Part shown: positions 8,680 through 18,200 of the stretch, piece by piece
Layout of the letters: each line of letters opens with the position of its first letter
Numbering within the stretch: position 1 is the first letter of the stretch
From: Methylophilus sp.
GTDB lineage: Bacteria > Pseudomonadota > Gammaproteobacteria > Burkholderiales > Methylophilaceae
Assembly: GCA_030696695.1 (NCBI GenBank)
Contig: JAUYRP010000015.1
Span: 1 to 38,907, forward strand
Length of the DNA stretch: 38,907 nucleotides
Direction: 5' to 3'
Position numbers and translations under genes: made by a program
The notes under the pieces: model-generated
Told to the model about the DNA's origin: nothing
The model's database searches: none
What the model saw: only the letters and a program-made list of their open reading frames with translations

Positions 8680-9723
8680 ATGAACGACATACGACTAACC
8701 GCGTTATCTCGTGGTGGTGGCTGCGGATGCAAGGTTGCTTCAAATATTCTTGGGCAAATGCTGGAAAAATTGCCTATTCAAAAAGTATTTCCAAATCTTT
8801 TAGTAGGCATTGACGACAATGACGACGCAGCTGTCTACCATCTCAATGAGCAACAAGCTATTATTGCTACTACAGATTTCTTTATGCCAATTGTTGACGA
8901 TCCATATGAGTTTGGGAGAATCGCTGCAACAAATGCGCTATCAGATATTTATGCAATGGGTGGCCGACCATTCTTAGCGCTGGCTGTAGTTGGTATGCCA
9001 ATCAACAAACTCCCAATGTCAACTATCCAACAAATATTGGCTGGTGGTGTATCGGTTTGTGATATGGCAGGTTTTCCTCTGGCTGGTGGTCATTCCATTG
9101 AGACTACTGAACCAATTTATGGATTAGTTGCTTTAGGTCTTGTGCATCCATGCAAAGTAAAACGCAATGACAGAGCTCAAATTGACGATGTTTTGATTTT
9201 AGGTAAACCATTAGGAATAGGAATTCTGAGTGCAGCGCTAAAAAATGACCTTCTTAGTGATATTGGCTACCATCAAATGATTAAATATGCCACTCAACTA
9301 AATAGTGTTGGCTCTATTTTGGGAAATCTAAATGGGATACATGCAATGACTGATATCACAGGTTTCGGGCTAGTCGGTCATCTTCTTGAGGTCTGCAAAG
9401 GATCAAATTTGGGAGCTGAAATTATATTTAATGATATCCCTCTTATTGAAACAGCTGCGGAACTGGCGCTCCAAGGTATTTCAACAGGTGGTGGAAATAG
9501 AAACTGGATTAATTACAAAAGCTCACTAGAAATAGATGGAAAATTAACGGAATCACAGCGTGTATTACTTTGTGATCCACAGACTAGCGGGGGATTATTG
9601 GTAACCTGTGATACAAGCAGTGTCGAGAATGTATTAGATATTTTCCGAATGAACGGCTTTGATTGTGTGAGACAAATAGGACGAATGAGAGCGGGAAATT
9701 GCATAGTGAAAATAAAAATTTAA
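8680..9723 (+). CDS. selD: Selenide, water dikinase (selenophosphate synthetase)
   Basis: Makes selenophosphate from selenide and ATP, the selenium donor for selenocysteine and 2-selenouridine. From ATG 8680 the protein is 347 aa, the same length as E. coli SelD. An in-frame upstream GTG (8626) would add an unconserved hydrophobic stretch and is rejected. The N-terminal loop GGGCGCK (residues 12-18) holds the catalytic Cys15 and Lys18; the catalytic position is Cys, not UGA-encoded. TTDFFMPIVDDPYEFGRIAA, GGRPFLALAVVGMP, GGHSIE, MTDITGFGLVGHLLE and DPQTSGGLL are typical SelD motifs. No selA, selB, selC or selU gene is in the window, so it must work with chromosomal partners or serve another use of selenophosphate. 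It converges on the NMNAT-like gene, 75 bp away. Confidence 0.93.
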   Translation: MNDIRLTALSRGGGCGCKVASNILGQMLEKLPIQKVFPNLLVGIDDNDDAAVYHLNEQQAIIATTDFFMPIVDDPYEFGRIAATNALSDIYAMGGRPFLALAVVGMPINKLPMSTIQQILAGGVSVCDMAGFPLAGGHSIETTEPIYGLVALGLVHPCKVKRNDRAQIDDVLILGKPLGIGILSAALKNDLLSDIGYHQMIKYATQLNSVGSILGNLNGIHAMTDITGFGLVGHLLEVCKGSNLGAEIIFNDIPLIETAAELALQGISTGGGNRNWINYKSSLEIDGKLTESQRVLLCDPQTSGGLLVTCDTSSVENVLDIFRMNGFDCVRQIGRMRAGNCIVKIKI

Positions 9724-9798
9724 AAGAACTAGATTTGCTTTTGTTCTATGCTAATTATAATTAGATAGGTTCAATTTTAAGAAATAATATAAATTAAT

Positions 9799-10371
9799 TT
9801 ATTTAGATTCTTTTTGAAGGGATAAAAGACGATCACGAAATTGCCAGGACTGGAGTAATTGTGCAACCGATGGCAACACCATATCTTTCCACGCAGAATT
9901 ATTTTCAATAATATATTGCCTAATTAATGAACCATTAAAGTCAAACTTTATACATTCTTCTAATACAAATGTATTATAGCCAGCCTTATTTAAGCGACGA
10001 ATTTTTTCTTCATTCCATTCATATAGTTTAGTTGTAACACAAAGAACTGATTGTGGAAGTATGTATTTAATACTCTCTGGTTCATCAATTGGAAAGGGGA
10101 GAAATTCAATATTTGTTTGCGGCACATCTAGATCATTTAGTGCTGCTCTAATTAAAATTACTCTTTCTGTGTAAGTTAATGGATTAGCTATAGCAGTGGC
10201 TCGATGCTCTACTCCAGGAGCTGTATTTTTCACTGGAGTTGGAGCAGCCAAACCTACCAATACATTCGGCCATAATTTAATGCATTCCTGAAGATAATTA
10301 GCATGCCCAAGATGGAAAGGTTGGAATCTTCCGTGTATGCATGCTAGCTTAGATATTTCTTGAAATCCCAT
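9799..10371 (-). CDS. NMN adenylyltransferase-like nucleotidyltransferase
   Basis: A 190-aa protein of the HxGH nucleotidyltransferase superfamily, closest in pattern to NadM/NadR-type NMN adenylyltransferases. GRFQPFHLGH (residues 14-23) supplies the HxGH motif (H20, G22, H23), NPLTYTER (63-70) resembles the conserved family segment, and NGSLIRQY (146-153) stands where the second phosphate-binding motif (ISxxxxR) lies, with R151. It probably transfers an adenylyl group to a nucleotide such as NMN. ATG 10371 is preferred over the upstream TTG (10395) because it begins just before the first beta strand. The gene overlaps the end of the membrane-protein gene by 28 bp, so the two are almost certainly co-translated. 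It is the last gene of the three-gene operon. Confidence 0.8.
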   Translation of the reverse strand: MGFQEISKLACIHGRFQPFHLGHANYLQECIKLWPNVLVGLAAPTPVKNTAPGVEHRATAIANPLTYTERVILIRAALNDLDVPQTNIEFLPFPIDEPESIKYILPQSVLCVTTKLYEWNEEKIRRLNKAGYNTFVLEECIKFDFNGSLIRQYIIENNSAWKDMVLPSVAQLLQSWQFRDRLLSLQKESK

Positions 10372-11252
10372 ATTTCGTCTGTCGATTTTTCCCAAAGAGA
10401 ATTAAAGTAGGCCTCAATTGCGCCATATAATTCTCTATCCGGCGGTTTGTTCTTAGGTCGACGAATTACAATATTAGTATGGCTTTTATTTTCGAATTCA
10501 TTTTCACCTGAATTAACCACAGATTCACTATAGTAGCCAAACCAGCATTCTTCGTCATTAATAAATATCATTCTAAATAAGGGTTTTGACCGATAGAAAC
10601 GAACCTCAATCGGCATTCCATTCTCGTTCTTTAATGCAGCTATTTTTTTTAAAGAGCTAATGAGTATTTTGCTGAAATGATTATCTCCAAGTCCACGTCG
10701 GATTGCCCCATGATTAACCCAATCAACATCAGGTGCAACCAAGAGAAACTTTACTGGCTTGTCATTAGAAGCACATCGATTCATTGCTTCCTTAAAAATG
10801 TCAAAATCTCTTGTAATTTTATCAGCGCCAACCCCTAACATTGAAAAATTACTAACCGCGTTACAAAGAAGGTGTTTGTAATCTTCAATGGTGGGTTCTT
10901 CGATTGCGTCATCTATTCCAGCGCTTGCGAGTTTTAATAAAATGATGTTACTACTTGTATATTTTCCATATAAAATTATGATTGGAATTAAAGCACTTAA
11001 AAATATTGTTATTAAATGGATTAATGTTACCTCCTCAAACATAGTTGTAAATACAACGATCTCAATTATTAAGACAATAATACTAATTATTGCAATTAAC
11101 TGGGTAGCGTTTAATTTTTTTCTATCAGAAGAGTTGCAGCATTTTTTAACTAAATACCTTAATACAGGCGATATCAATAAAAGGACTATTCCAGCATAGA
11201 TACTTTGAGTTACTGGTAATGTCCATTCTGACGGCAAAAAAGGATAGTTCAC
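10344..11252 (-). CDS. Membrane protein with C-terminal DUF5919/PLD-like domain
   Basis: A 302-aa protein. Three hydrophobic segments (about residues 14-34, 52-71 and 76-96) anchor it in the membrane. A soluble domain follows (about 120-302) with KFLLVAPDVDWVNHGAIRRG, IEVRFYRSKPLFRMIFINDE, WFGYY and YGAIEAYFNSLWEKS. That order of motifs resembles the DUF5919-like, phospholipase-D-fold domains that end some bacterial regulators, but there is no HKD motif, so it may bind a ligand rather than cut lipid. The arrangement of membrane helices plus a ligand-type domain recalls 2TM/4TM effectors of signalling-based immunity. It lies between the Nudix-like and NMNAT-like genes, overlapping them by 4 and 28 bp. 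The membrane segments are clear; the domain name is tentative. Confidence 0.65.
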   Translation of the reverse strand: MNYPFLPSEWTLPVTQSIYAGIVLLLISPVLRYLVKKCCNSSDRKKLNATQLIAIISIIVLIIEIVVFTTMFEEVTLIHLITIFLSALIPIIILYGKYTSSNIILLKLASAGIDDAIEEPTIEDYKHLLCNAVSNFSMLGVGADKITRDFDIFKEAMNRCASNDKPVKFLLVAPDVDWVNHGAIRRGLGDNHFSKILISSLKKIAALKNENGMPIEVRFYRSKPLFRMIFINDEECWFGYYSESVVNSGENEFENKSHTNIVIRRPKNKPPDRELYGAIEAYFNSLWEKSTDEIWDFKKYLS

Positions 11253-11920
11253 TTTAATTTTTCAAGAAAGATTGTTTTGTTAACTTCTAATTCATTGATA
11301 AGAAGACGCGACCATGTAGTATAAAGCTCTAGCTTTGATTTTATTTCAAGCAACGATTCGAAACGAGCGTCGGTTATCAAACCTGGTTCCAGAATTTTAT
11401 AGTCACCGTTAGTAGGAACGATATAAAGAAGTGCCAGATGCTGTAAACCGAGGGTATCTGATGGATCCCAAATGTAACCACCAAATCTAATTGGATTTTT
11501 ACTTTCGAGTTTAACGCTTACTTCCTCGGCCAATTCACGATTGAGATATGGTGCATCTTCTAATGAAGGTTCAAAAAGATCATTTCCAAGTAGTTGATTG
11601 GTATCATGTTTGCAAATATGACCACTAAAACCTAATGATCTTATATCAGTAAGCCGTTTTTCTGGTTGTCTTTTTGTACGACGATGCGTTAGAAACTTGC
11701 CCCTATGTAAGATTAAAAAATACGATACCAATTGAATAACTGAGGTATCAGCTTCCGCATCAATCCTTCTCATTGGTGTAGCATGACATATTGCTTTCCA
11801 GATTAAAGGAGATGCAGGCAAAACACCAGAATGAGTTAAAAGCGGTGTCATGTCAGAACGCTGACAGACAAGCACAGACTCATCAGCGTATTTTTTCGCG
11901 AGGCCTGATAATTTGATCAT
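11249..11920 (-). CDS. Nudix-like (predicted phosphohydrolase) protein
   Basis: A 223-aa protein, first gene of the operon. SLGFSGHICKHD (95-106) and NRELAEEVSVKLES (127-140) match the spacing seen in a subgroup of Nudix proteins. R128, E129, E132 and E133 match the metal-binding REUxEE core, but the box is imperfect: the first E-to-R spacing is one short, and Ser replaces the last Gly. Nudix enzymes hydrolyse nucleoside diphosphates linked to another group, including ADP-ribose and NADH. Its stop overlaps the next start by 4 bp, showing translational coupling. Pairing with an NMNAT-like gene recalls the bifunctional NMNAT-Nudix proteins of cyanobacteria and Francisella. No clear ribosome binding site precedes ATG 11920. 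Confidence 0.68.
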   Translation of the reverse strand: MIKLSGLAKKYADESVLVCQRSDMTPLLTHSGVLPASPLIWKAICHATPMRRIDAEADTSVIQLVSYFLILHRGKFLTHRRTKRQPEKRLTDIRSLGFSGHICKHDTNQLLGNDLFEPSLEDAPYLNRELAEEVSVKLESKNPIRFGGYIWDPSDTLGLQHLALLYIVPTNGDYKILEPGLITDARFESLLEIKSKLELYTTWSRLLINELEVNKTIFLEKLK

Positions 11921-12027
11921 TTAGTATTAAGTATATATTCAAGATAATTTCTTTTACTGATGATAAATATTTTACAGTAGAAAGATAAAGCTAGAGCTAG
12001 ATAATTAACAAAGGTATTGCCGAATTA

Positions 12028-12070
12028 TTCGTACAGTTATTAACAGAACTCGAACTCCAAGGCGGCTGCG
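12028..12070 (+). repeat. 43-bp terminal repeat, copy B
   Basis: Identical to 261-303 and in the same orientation, but here without any of the preceding Rep coding sequence: identity starts and stops exactly at the repeat. It sits between the Nudix-like gene start and the end of the HNH gene. Together copies A and B flank 11.7 kb carrying the STAND gene, selD and the three-gene operon as direct repeats. Confidence 0.85.
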
Positions 12071-12100
12071 ATCAACAACTGCTTGTAATCGTGTGATTGA

Positions 12101-12724
12101 CTACTCAAAACAAGTTTTAGCCAATTGATTCAATGCGGCGCGCTCCCGGCTGCTATACCACAGCTTATATTTATCCTTAATTCGCTCCCACCGCTTTCCA
12201 TATTCGCACCAATAGGATTTCAAAGGCGGCAACCATTCATGAGGTGCTTTATCGGATTTGGATTTGTTCACCGAATCCGATACAACTATTAAATTCTCAA
12301 AATCATTTGCAAATTCCCTGCGTTGCGCCCTGCTCCACCTCCCGGCACCATGCCGATGTGCATGTGCTAGTGGCACAACATGATCGATATCCACATCGGA
12401 AGCTTTGGTGAACACCCTACCGGTATATGCCCCAATCCATTCACCGTAGATAACAGTGCAATGCTTAGAGTCTTTAAATTGCACGGGTATCTTGCTGTTC
12501 GCAATCAACATTTCTTGCCTGCTATTTTGGCAATCACCATCGGCATCAATCCAGTGTGGCCAATCTTTCCTGTTATACGGTGTCTGATAAGCACTGATCC
12601 CGGCATCCTGATTGGGATAGCTTTCCTGTTTGTTGATAGAGCAACCTGAGAATATTCCGAGAGTAGCGATCAGCAGGAATACCCAGCAAGTGACGCCCTT
12701 TGATTCTATTATTATTTCTTTCAA
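12101..12724 (-). CDS. Exported HNH nuclease lipoprotein (DUF1524-like)
   Basis: A 207-aa secreted nuclease. The N-terminus is a lipoprotein signal ending in IFSGC, so Cys28 is the likely lipidated residue. The nuclease core is VDIDHVVPLAHAHRHGAG (111-128), with H115 in the beta-beta-alpha metal motif, then FENLIVVSDSVNKSKSDK (142-159, N153) and EWLPP, the standard order in secreted HNH/DUF1524 nucleases. It would degrade DNA in the periplasm or at the cell surface. The start is a TTG 8 bp after the stop of the ChaN-like gene, implying one transcript. A role in nutrient scavenging or in blocking incoming DNA is possible; neither can be told from sequence. Confidence 0.82.
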   Translation of the reverse strand: MKEIIIESKGVTCWVFLLIATLGIFSGCSINKQESYPNQDAGISAYQTPYNRKDWPHWIDADGDCQNSRQEMLIANSKIPVQFKDSKHCTVIYGEWIGAYTGRVFTKASDVDIDHVVPLAHAHRHGAGRWSRAQRREFANDFENLIVVSDSVNKSKSDKAPHEWLPPLKSYWCEYGKRWERIKDKYKLWYSSRERAALNQLAKTCFE

Positions 12725-12732
12725 CTACATTC

Positions 12733-13461
12733 TCACAAAACAATACCGTCAATAATATCCGTTACAGTCTCAGGTTTAGATGCATTAAGCAACGCAAACA
12801 GATCGGCATTAAGTAATTTAGATGCATCCGATTCGTCTACAGAAATTAATCGAATCTTCGAATTGCAGGCACGATCTTGCCAAACTTGCGGATAGCTTTT
12901 GACATTAAAACCTCGTGCGGCAAGAATCTCTGCTACATAAGGTTCTTTTTTGATTATGGCTGGATTCCAGTCTACTTTTTTTAGGGTATGCAGATTGCCC
13001 AATAATGCCAATACTGGAGCTTGACCCACCTTATCAGTAAGTTGTATCGCCATCCATTCATCACGGTTAGTTTTTAATTCTAATCCTGCATCAATGGCTA
13101 TCAGTTTCAGGCAATCATGATGGTTCTGCATTTCAATCAGGTCTTTTATCAGTACTCGAAAAGGTGGATGATCAATCACTGAGGTAATTTCGATATCAGT
13201 CACAGTGGCCTTGCCTTGTTTTATTTCGTCAACCAATGATTGCTGACTGCTGGCAATTTCTAGCGCAACGGTCAGGCATTTATTCTTCTGCGTATATCCA
13301 GTTATTACTGATTGGAAAAACTGGATTGCTTCTGGTCGCCTGTGAGTTTCGCCAATGATTGTGATGCTATTCGGCGTCATACCTGCAAGGATTCGGTGAT
13401 ACCCATTCTCTGCGTATACGGATGAGGAGAATAGTAGAGTAACAAAAATGAGGAATCGCAT
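12733..13461 (-). CDS. Exported ChaN/TraB-like (haem-binding-type) protein
   Basis: From ATG 13461 the protein is 242 aa and begins with a clear Sec signal peptide (MRFLIFVTLLFSSSVYA). The ORF could start 15 codons earlier, but that would bury the signal. IIGETHRRPEAIQFFQSVI near the start, VALEIASSQQSLVDEI, and PVLALLGNLHTLKK near residue 170 match the EreA/ChaN-like fold: an early E-T-H and a late GxxH. ChaN binds haem; related enzymes are hydrolases or metalloproteases. It is the first gene of a two-gene exported operon with the HNH lipoprotein. Substrate unknown. The family call rests on these motifs. Confidence 0.7.
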   Translation of the reverse strand: MRFLIFVTLLFSSSVYAENGYHRILAGMTPNSITIIGETHRRPEAIQFFQSVITGYTQKNKCLTVALEIASSQQSLVDEIKQGKATVTDIEITSVIDHPPFRVLIKDLIEMQNHHDCLKLIAIDAGLELKTNRDEWMAIQLTDKVGQAPVLALLGNLHTLKKVDWNPAIIKKEPYVAEILAARGFNVKSYPQVWQDRACNSKIRLISVDESDASKLLNADLFALLNASKPETVTDIIDGIVL

Positions 13462-13728
13462 GATGTCTATATACCTGAACCTGTTAGTTGGATATATGCA
13501 GAGCAATGTTCTATCGGATATATCGGGGCTTTTTTCAATACGGATTTATACCCTTTATCTCGGGCAGCAACTCTCATATCAAGAATTTTAAGCAACGAGA
13601 ATATCCTCACCTGTAGTAATCAATACCCTTCTGATTTCTCTTATTTCACATCGGCAATCACAACTCGGCCATTTCGTCTTTCAAGTTCAATGGATAGGGT
13701 TTCTCCCGTATTCTTTTCCAGTATGTAG

Positions 13729-14353
13729 GTATCCGATCATTACGTTGTTTATACAAAGGAACTTATAGAGTACAAAGGAATAACTATTCCGGCCAGTATC
13801 TTTTGTGAAATTCAGATTAGAACCATACTACAGCATGCTTATGCTGAGATGGCGCATAAGGTGGATTATAAGCCATCGATTAAGTTGCCAGAAGAAGAGC
13901 AAAAGCATGTTAAACGTTCTCTAGCAAAAGGATCAGCATTAATCGAAACGACAGACGATGTATTTCGAGAAATTAAATGCAAATTGCAAACCGTACTCAC
14001 TAAGTACGGACGCTTTATTAGAAAAAGCATACGAATTGTATACAAAACTAACAGGTGAGACTGCTAATCCTTTTTCTCCTTTGGGTCTAATGGTTGCTGA
14101 TACTTACCGTGAACAAATTCGAGCTTTGACACCCGATGCATTACAGAATTGGGTTGATGAGAATCTATGGTTTGGGGAATTTCTGAAGAATAAAAGAGAA
14201 TCGTCTGTATTTTTTTGTGATTCAGTAGTTGTCTTACTCGGTTTTCTGGTGACTAAAAACCAGTCATCGGTACCTAAGAAATGGCCTATCGATAGTAGTT
14301 ATTTAGAAGATCTTTATATAGCTTTAGGTATTTCTACGGACGGTATATTTTGA
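13729..14353 (+). pseudogene. RelA/SpoT-domain (alarmone synthetase) fragment, frameshifted
   Basis: The frame starts without a start codon just after a TAG and reads YTKELIEYKGI, then IFCEIQIRTILQHAYAEMAH, the strongly conserved core of RelA/SpoT (p)ppGpp synthetase domains. At about 13985-14010 the reading frame shifts by one base, and the rest (LEKAYELYTKLTGETANPF to the stop at 14353) continues in the other frame. The N-terminal half with the ATP-binding and catalytic region is absent. It is therefore a 5'-truncated and frameshifted relic of a stand-alone alarmone synthetase with a C-terminal extension. Such genes occur as small alarmone synthetases and as toxin parts of toxin-antitoxin pairs. 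It should be inactive. Confidence 0.85.
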
Positions 14354-14512
14354 ATGTTGTTTTACATTGTTGGTGACAACTATCAATTGCATATCGGAGA
14401 AAGCCAAATGAATGCTATAAGTGACCGTATTAACAGGGGGTAAGGCGCGTAGTGGTTTCGCGTACTGTTGAACAACAAGTTAAGCAATAGCCTTGCTATC
14501 TCGATAGAGGCT

Positions 14513-15142
14513 TTACAAAGGTGGAGGCATGCAGTTTGGATAGTTTGCGGCTAGTTCTAGCACTTGCTTTTGCAGTGGCTGTAGACCGCGAAGGACTACT
14601 GCTTGCATTGCGCAAATCATTGCTAACCCGTTGGTATTCCTTGTTACATCCTGGATCAGCTTTATTGGATAGCCTTCATGGTGCCTTTGAATTGGATGTA
14701 TTCCCGCGTGTACGTAGGAATTTAGTGCATTCCATGAATGCTGCTTAAACCTATTGAGTGCATCGTAAGCTTGCGATGGTGCCTTTTTTTCTATCGCGCT
14801 TATCATGTCAGCGATCTGCGGAATATTCTTGGCAGCTAGTTCATTTTCAAGCGTTAGAGTCGCAGACAGCTTTGCAATCTTTTCCTCTGTAGCTGCATAA
14901 AGGAGCCATACTGAGCGAACCAAGGACTCAAATTGAGCTCGTTGAACTACCATGCCTGAAGGGAGTAGACCAGAACTAAAGAGCTTACGTGCTGCTTCCC
15001 AGTGTTCTAGAGCCATCGAGCAAGCAACAGCACTTATCACAACGCGAGTGGAGTCATCAAACAACGGTAAGTCAATGAGCTGGTAAAGCTCGGAGGAGAG
15101 CTTGTCGGATTCTAAGAATATTGGATCAAGCACCGTGCACAT
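14513..15142 (-). CDS. DUF6988-like protein beside the type I R-M operon
   Basis: About 209 aa, all helical, no signal peptide. FESLVRSVWLLYAATEEKIAKL and the C-terminal WNALNSYVHAGIHPIQRHH.GYP match what I know as DUF6988/DUF5677-like proteins. The conserved Arg and His residues give a HEPN-like flavour, but catalytic use is unproven. ATG 15142 is preferred to the upstream TTG (15172) because family members start close to the DPIFLESDKL segment; neither has a good ribosome binding site. It follows hsdR on the same strand after 90 bp and may be read through from the restriction operon. Function unknown; the setting suggests an accessory defence role. Confidence 0.65.
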   Translation of the reverse strand: MCTVLDPIFLESDKLSSELYQLIDLPLFDDSTRVVISAVACSMALEHWEAARKLFSSGLLPSGMVVQRAQFESLVRSVWLLYAATEEKIAKLSATLTLENELAAKNIPQIADMISAIEKKAPSQAYDALNRFKQHSWNALNSYVHAGIHPIQRHHEGYPIKLIQDVTRNTNGLAMICAMQAVVLRGLQPLQKQVLELAANYPNCMPPPL

Positions 15143-15233
15143 CAAATAATGTAATATATACGATTCAGTCAATTAATCAATGCCAGATTGATTCGAGACT
15201 AATTTGTGAAGTTGTCAGCTCAAGTTTGAGCTA

Positions 15234-18200
15234 CTACACATAAACATGTATATCTCCTCCCGAATAATTGCTATAAATATGCTGATAAACCAGATCAGTT
15301 TTTTCATCTACTTCGTCATCCGCATAGGCTTCCTTCGGTAACCATTGTAAATTATCAATGATGATGGTTTTAATCTGTGCCGTCACTTGCGTGCTTTCAC
15401 GCCATCGTTCGATTCTTAGCTTTTCTTCTTTCAATGTAGCTAGTGTTTTAACAGCTACTTTCTTGACTTCTTCCCTTTCCTTTTTAGAAAGTGATGACTT
15501 TCTTAAGAGGTCAAAAATGGCGAGCGTTTCCTCATCTAATCCCTCCAAAATTGCGCGGGATTCTTCCTCGGTCAACCCTTGTAAAACTTCTTGGAAACGA
15601 TCGAAGGCTAGTTGGACGCTCTGTAGGTCTTTGCCTTTATTGTAATCCTCGATGATTTGCTTGTACTTCTCGTAAAACGCGAGACGTAGCGGGTTCTTCT
15701 GAATCATTTTCTCCAGTTTCTTCTCAATGGCTTCCTGAAGATCAAAAACCACCATATTCTTGTTGTTTGATTTCTGGAATGCCTGCCGCAGCTTATCGAA
15801 ATCCAACTGCCCTAAATCCACAAAATCTTCGTCATTACTAGCAGATGATCCCACCGTCACGCTCATGTTTACTTCCTGTTGTAGTCTGTGAATCACATCG
15901 GTGATATCCGCGCCTTTAACTTTCTGGTTCAGCTGCTCATATACCGCTTCAATGGCGTTATGTTCTTTGATGAACGGTTTGATTTGCTCTTCAGGATAGA
16001 GTGCTTTGTATTTTCGAAAAACATCACGAGCCTTAAATTCAAACTCTGTGCGTGTTTTTTCATTCAGGCAGACACAATTCATGGCTTTCTGAATCAAAGC
16101 CAGCTTCTCCATTGGATTTTTAGCGTTTAACAGCAAATCCAGTTCAAATTCGACGCTCAGTAAGAACTCTCGTGTATTATCGATAGAGCCTTGAAGCTCA
16201 ACAGCCAAGCCTTCCAGCCGTTCAGCTGGTGTCGCTGAATGATCATCCGAATCATCGCCGTTCTTATTCTTTTTGCCATTATTGTCGCCCTCGCCATAAG
16301 TAGCATAGGCTTCTTCCAGCTTGCGGTAGACGTTGCCATAATCGACAATCAACCCGTTTTCTTTTTCATCGTCATATACCCTGTTTGCACGTGCGATTGT
16401 TTGCATGAGTGTATGACCTTTAATTGGCTTGTCGAGGTAAACGGTGGAAACGCAAGGTACGTCAAAACCAGTGATCCACATTGCGCACACGATGGCTAGG
16501 CGAAAAGGGTTTTCTTCATCTTTGAATTCTTTTTCTAGATCACGCTGCACCATTTTCTTGCGATGAGATTCAATCTCCAGTCCCATAGCACGAAATTTGG
16601 CCACTTCATTTTGTTCGCTGCTTACAACAACACACACTTCAGTTTCCGCAACACGTTTGAGGTGGTGTTTTAGTTTCAATTCTTCTTGTTGATCTTGGGC
16701 TTGTTCAATGTGTTTTTTTAGTTCAGCGACATATTGCGGCCAGTATTTCATCACGAGATCATACATTCGCACGGCGGTGGGTTTGTCGAGTGCTATGAAC
16801 ATTGCTTTGCCCTGATAACCCCGTTCATTAAAATGCCAAACCAAATCCTTGGCGATGGCATCCAAACGGGCTTCCGAGGTTAAAATGGGGTAATCACGTG
16901 CGAATTCACGTCTCAGCTTGGCGCGTTGATCTTCATCGAGATCTTCGCTCTCGATGATTTCCGCCATGTGCTCATCCAAGTCGGGATTTTCTATATCCAG
17001 CTTTTCACCACGATTCAGATACCGCAGCGGCAGGGTTGCGCCATCCTCAATAGCTCGTTTGAAGTCATAAACAGATACATACTCACCAAAGATATTCTTG
17101 GTCAACTCCAATTCCTCCTTGATAATCGGCGTACCGGTAAAACCAAGATAAGATGCATTGGGAATGCCGTGAAAGCGCATGTTTTGAGCAAACTTCCCGC
17201 CTTGGGTGCGGTGAGCCTCATCGGAGATGACGATAATGTTTTTCCGGTCGGTAATCAGCGGATAAACACTTTCTGTCTTGGGATCAATTGAGAATTTGTG
17301 AATCAGCGTAAATACATAGCGATGGTTTTCTGAAAGGAGCCTGCGTAAATCATCGCGGCTTTTGGCTTTAATATTTTCCTCGGTGACTGCGCCCACGCTG
17401 GTAAAGGTATCGTAAATCTGTCGTTCCAGTTCTGAGCGATCCAATACAATCAAGAAAGTATATGAACCACCAAACTTGCGGTGGATTTTCTGACACAAAA
17501 ATACTATCGAATAGGATTTTCCAGAGCCTTGCGTGTGCCAGAACACGCCCAGTTTGCCTTTGAGTTCCTCGATATTGCGGGTTTGCGCCACCACCTTATT
17601 TACGCCGATGAATTGGTGGTTCTTGGCCATGATTTTAACCACATCACCACCATCGCCATCAAATAGCAGGAAATTCTCAAACAGGTCGATCAGACGAGCA
17701 CGTTCGCAAGTGCCGCGCAGCATGGTATCGAGACTAACAATGCCTTCTTCCTCTTCCTCGATACGTTTCCAATCCAGAAAGAATTTGTATGGACTGGTAA
17801 CAGTGCCAAGCTTCGCATCAGTGCCATTGCTTAGAATGATAAAAGCATTGCAATGGAAAATAGAAGGAATGCTGTCTTTATAGTCTGCCAAATTGTCGTG
17901 ATAAGCATTGGCAAGGTCAGTGTGATGCGCCTTGAGTTCAAAGAACACTAACGGAATCCCATTTACAAAACCTACTACATCAGGACGACGGTTATAGAGT
18001 TCGCCCACAACTTCAAACTGGCGCACAGCAAGGAATTCATTTTTCAGCGGATGCTCGAAATCAAACACGCGCAGGCGTTTGACTTCCATTTCACCTTTAT
18101 TATTGCGGTAGCTGATTTGCACGCCCTTGGTAAGCAATGCGTGTTTTCCTTTGTTGATTTGCCCTAGAGTCTTATCAGCGGCTTTTTCCGTGATTTGATC

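Noticed and set aside
8722-8742. Possible selenocysteine codon in selD
   Set aside because: The catalytic position is encoded by TGC (Cys), and no in-frame TGA is present.
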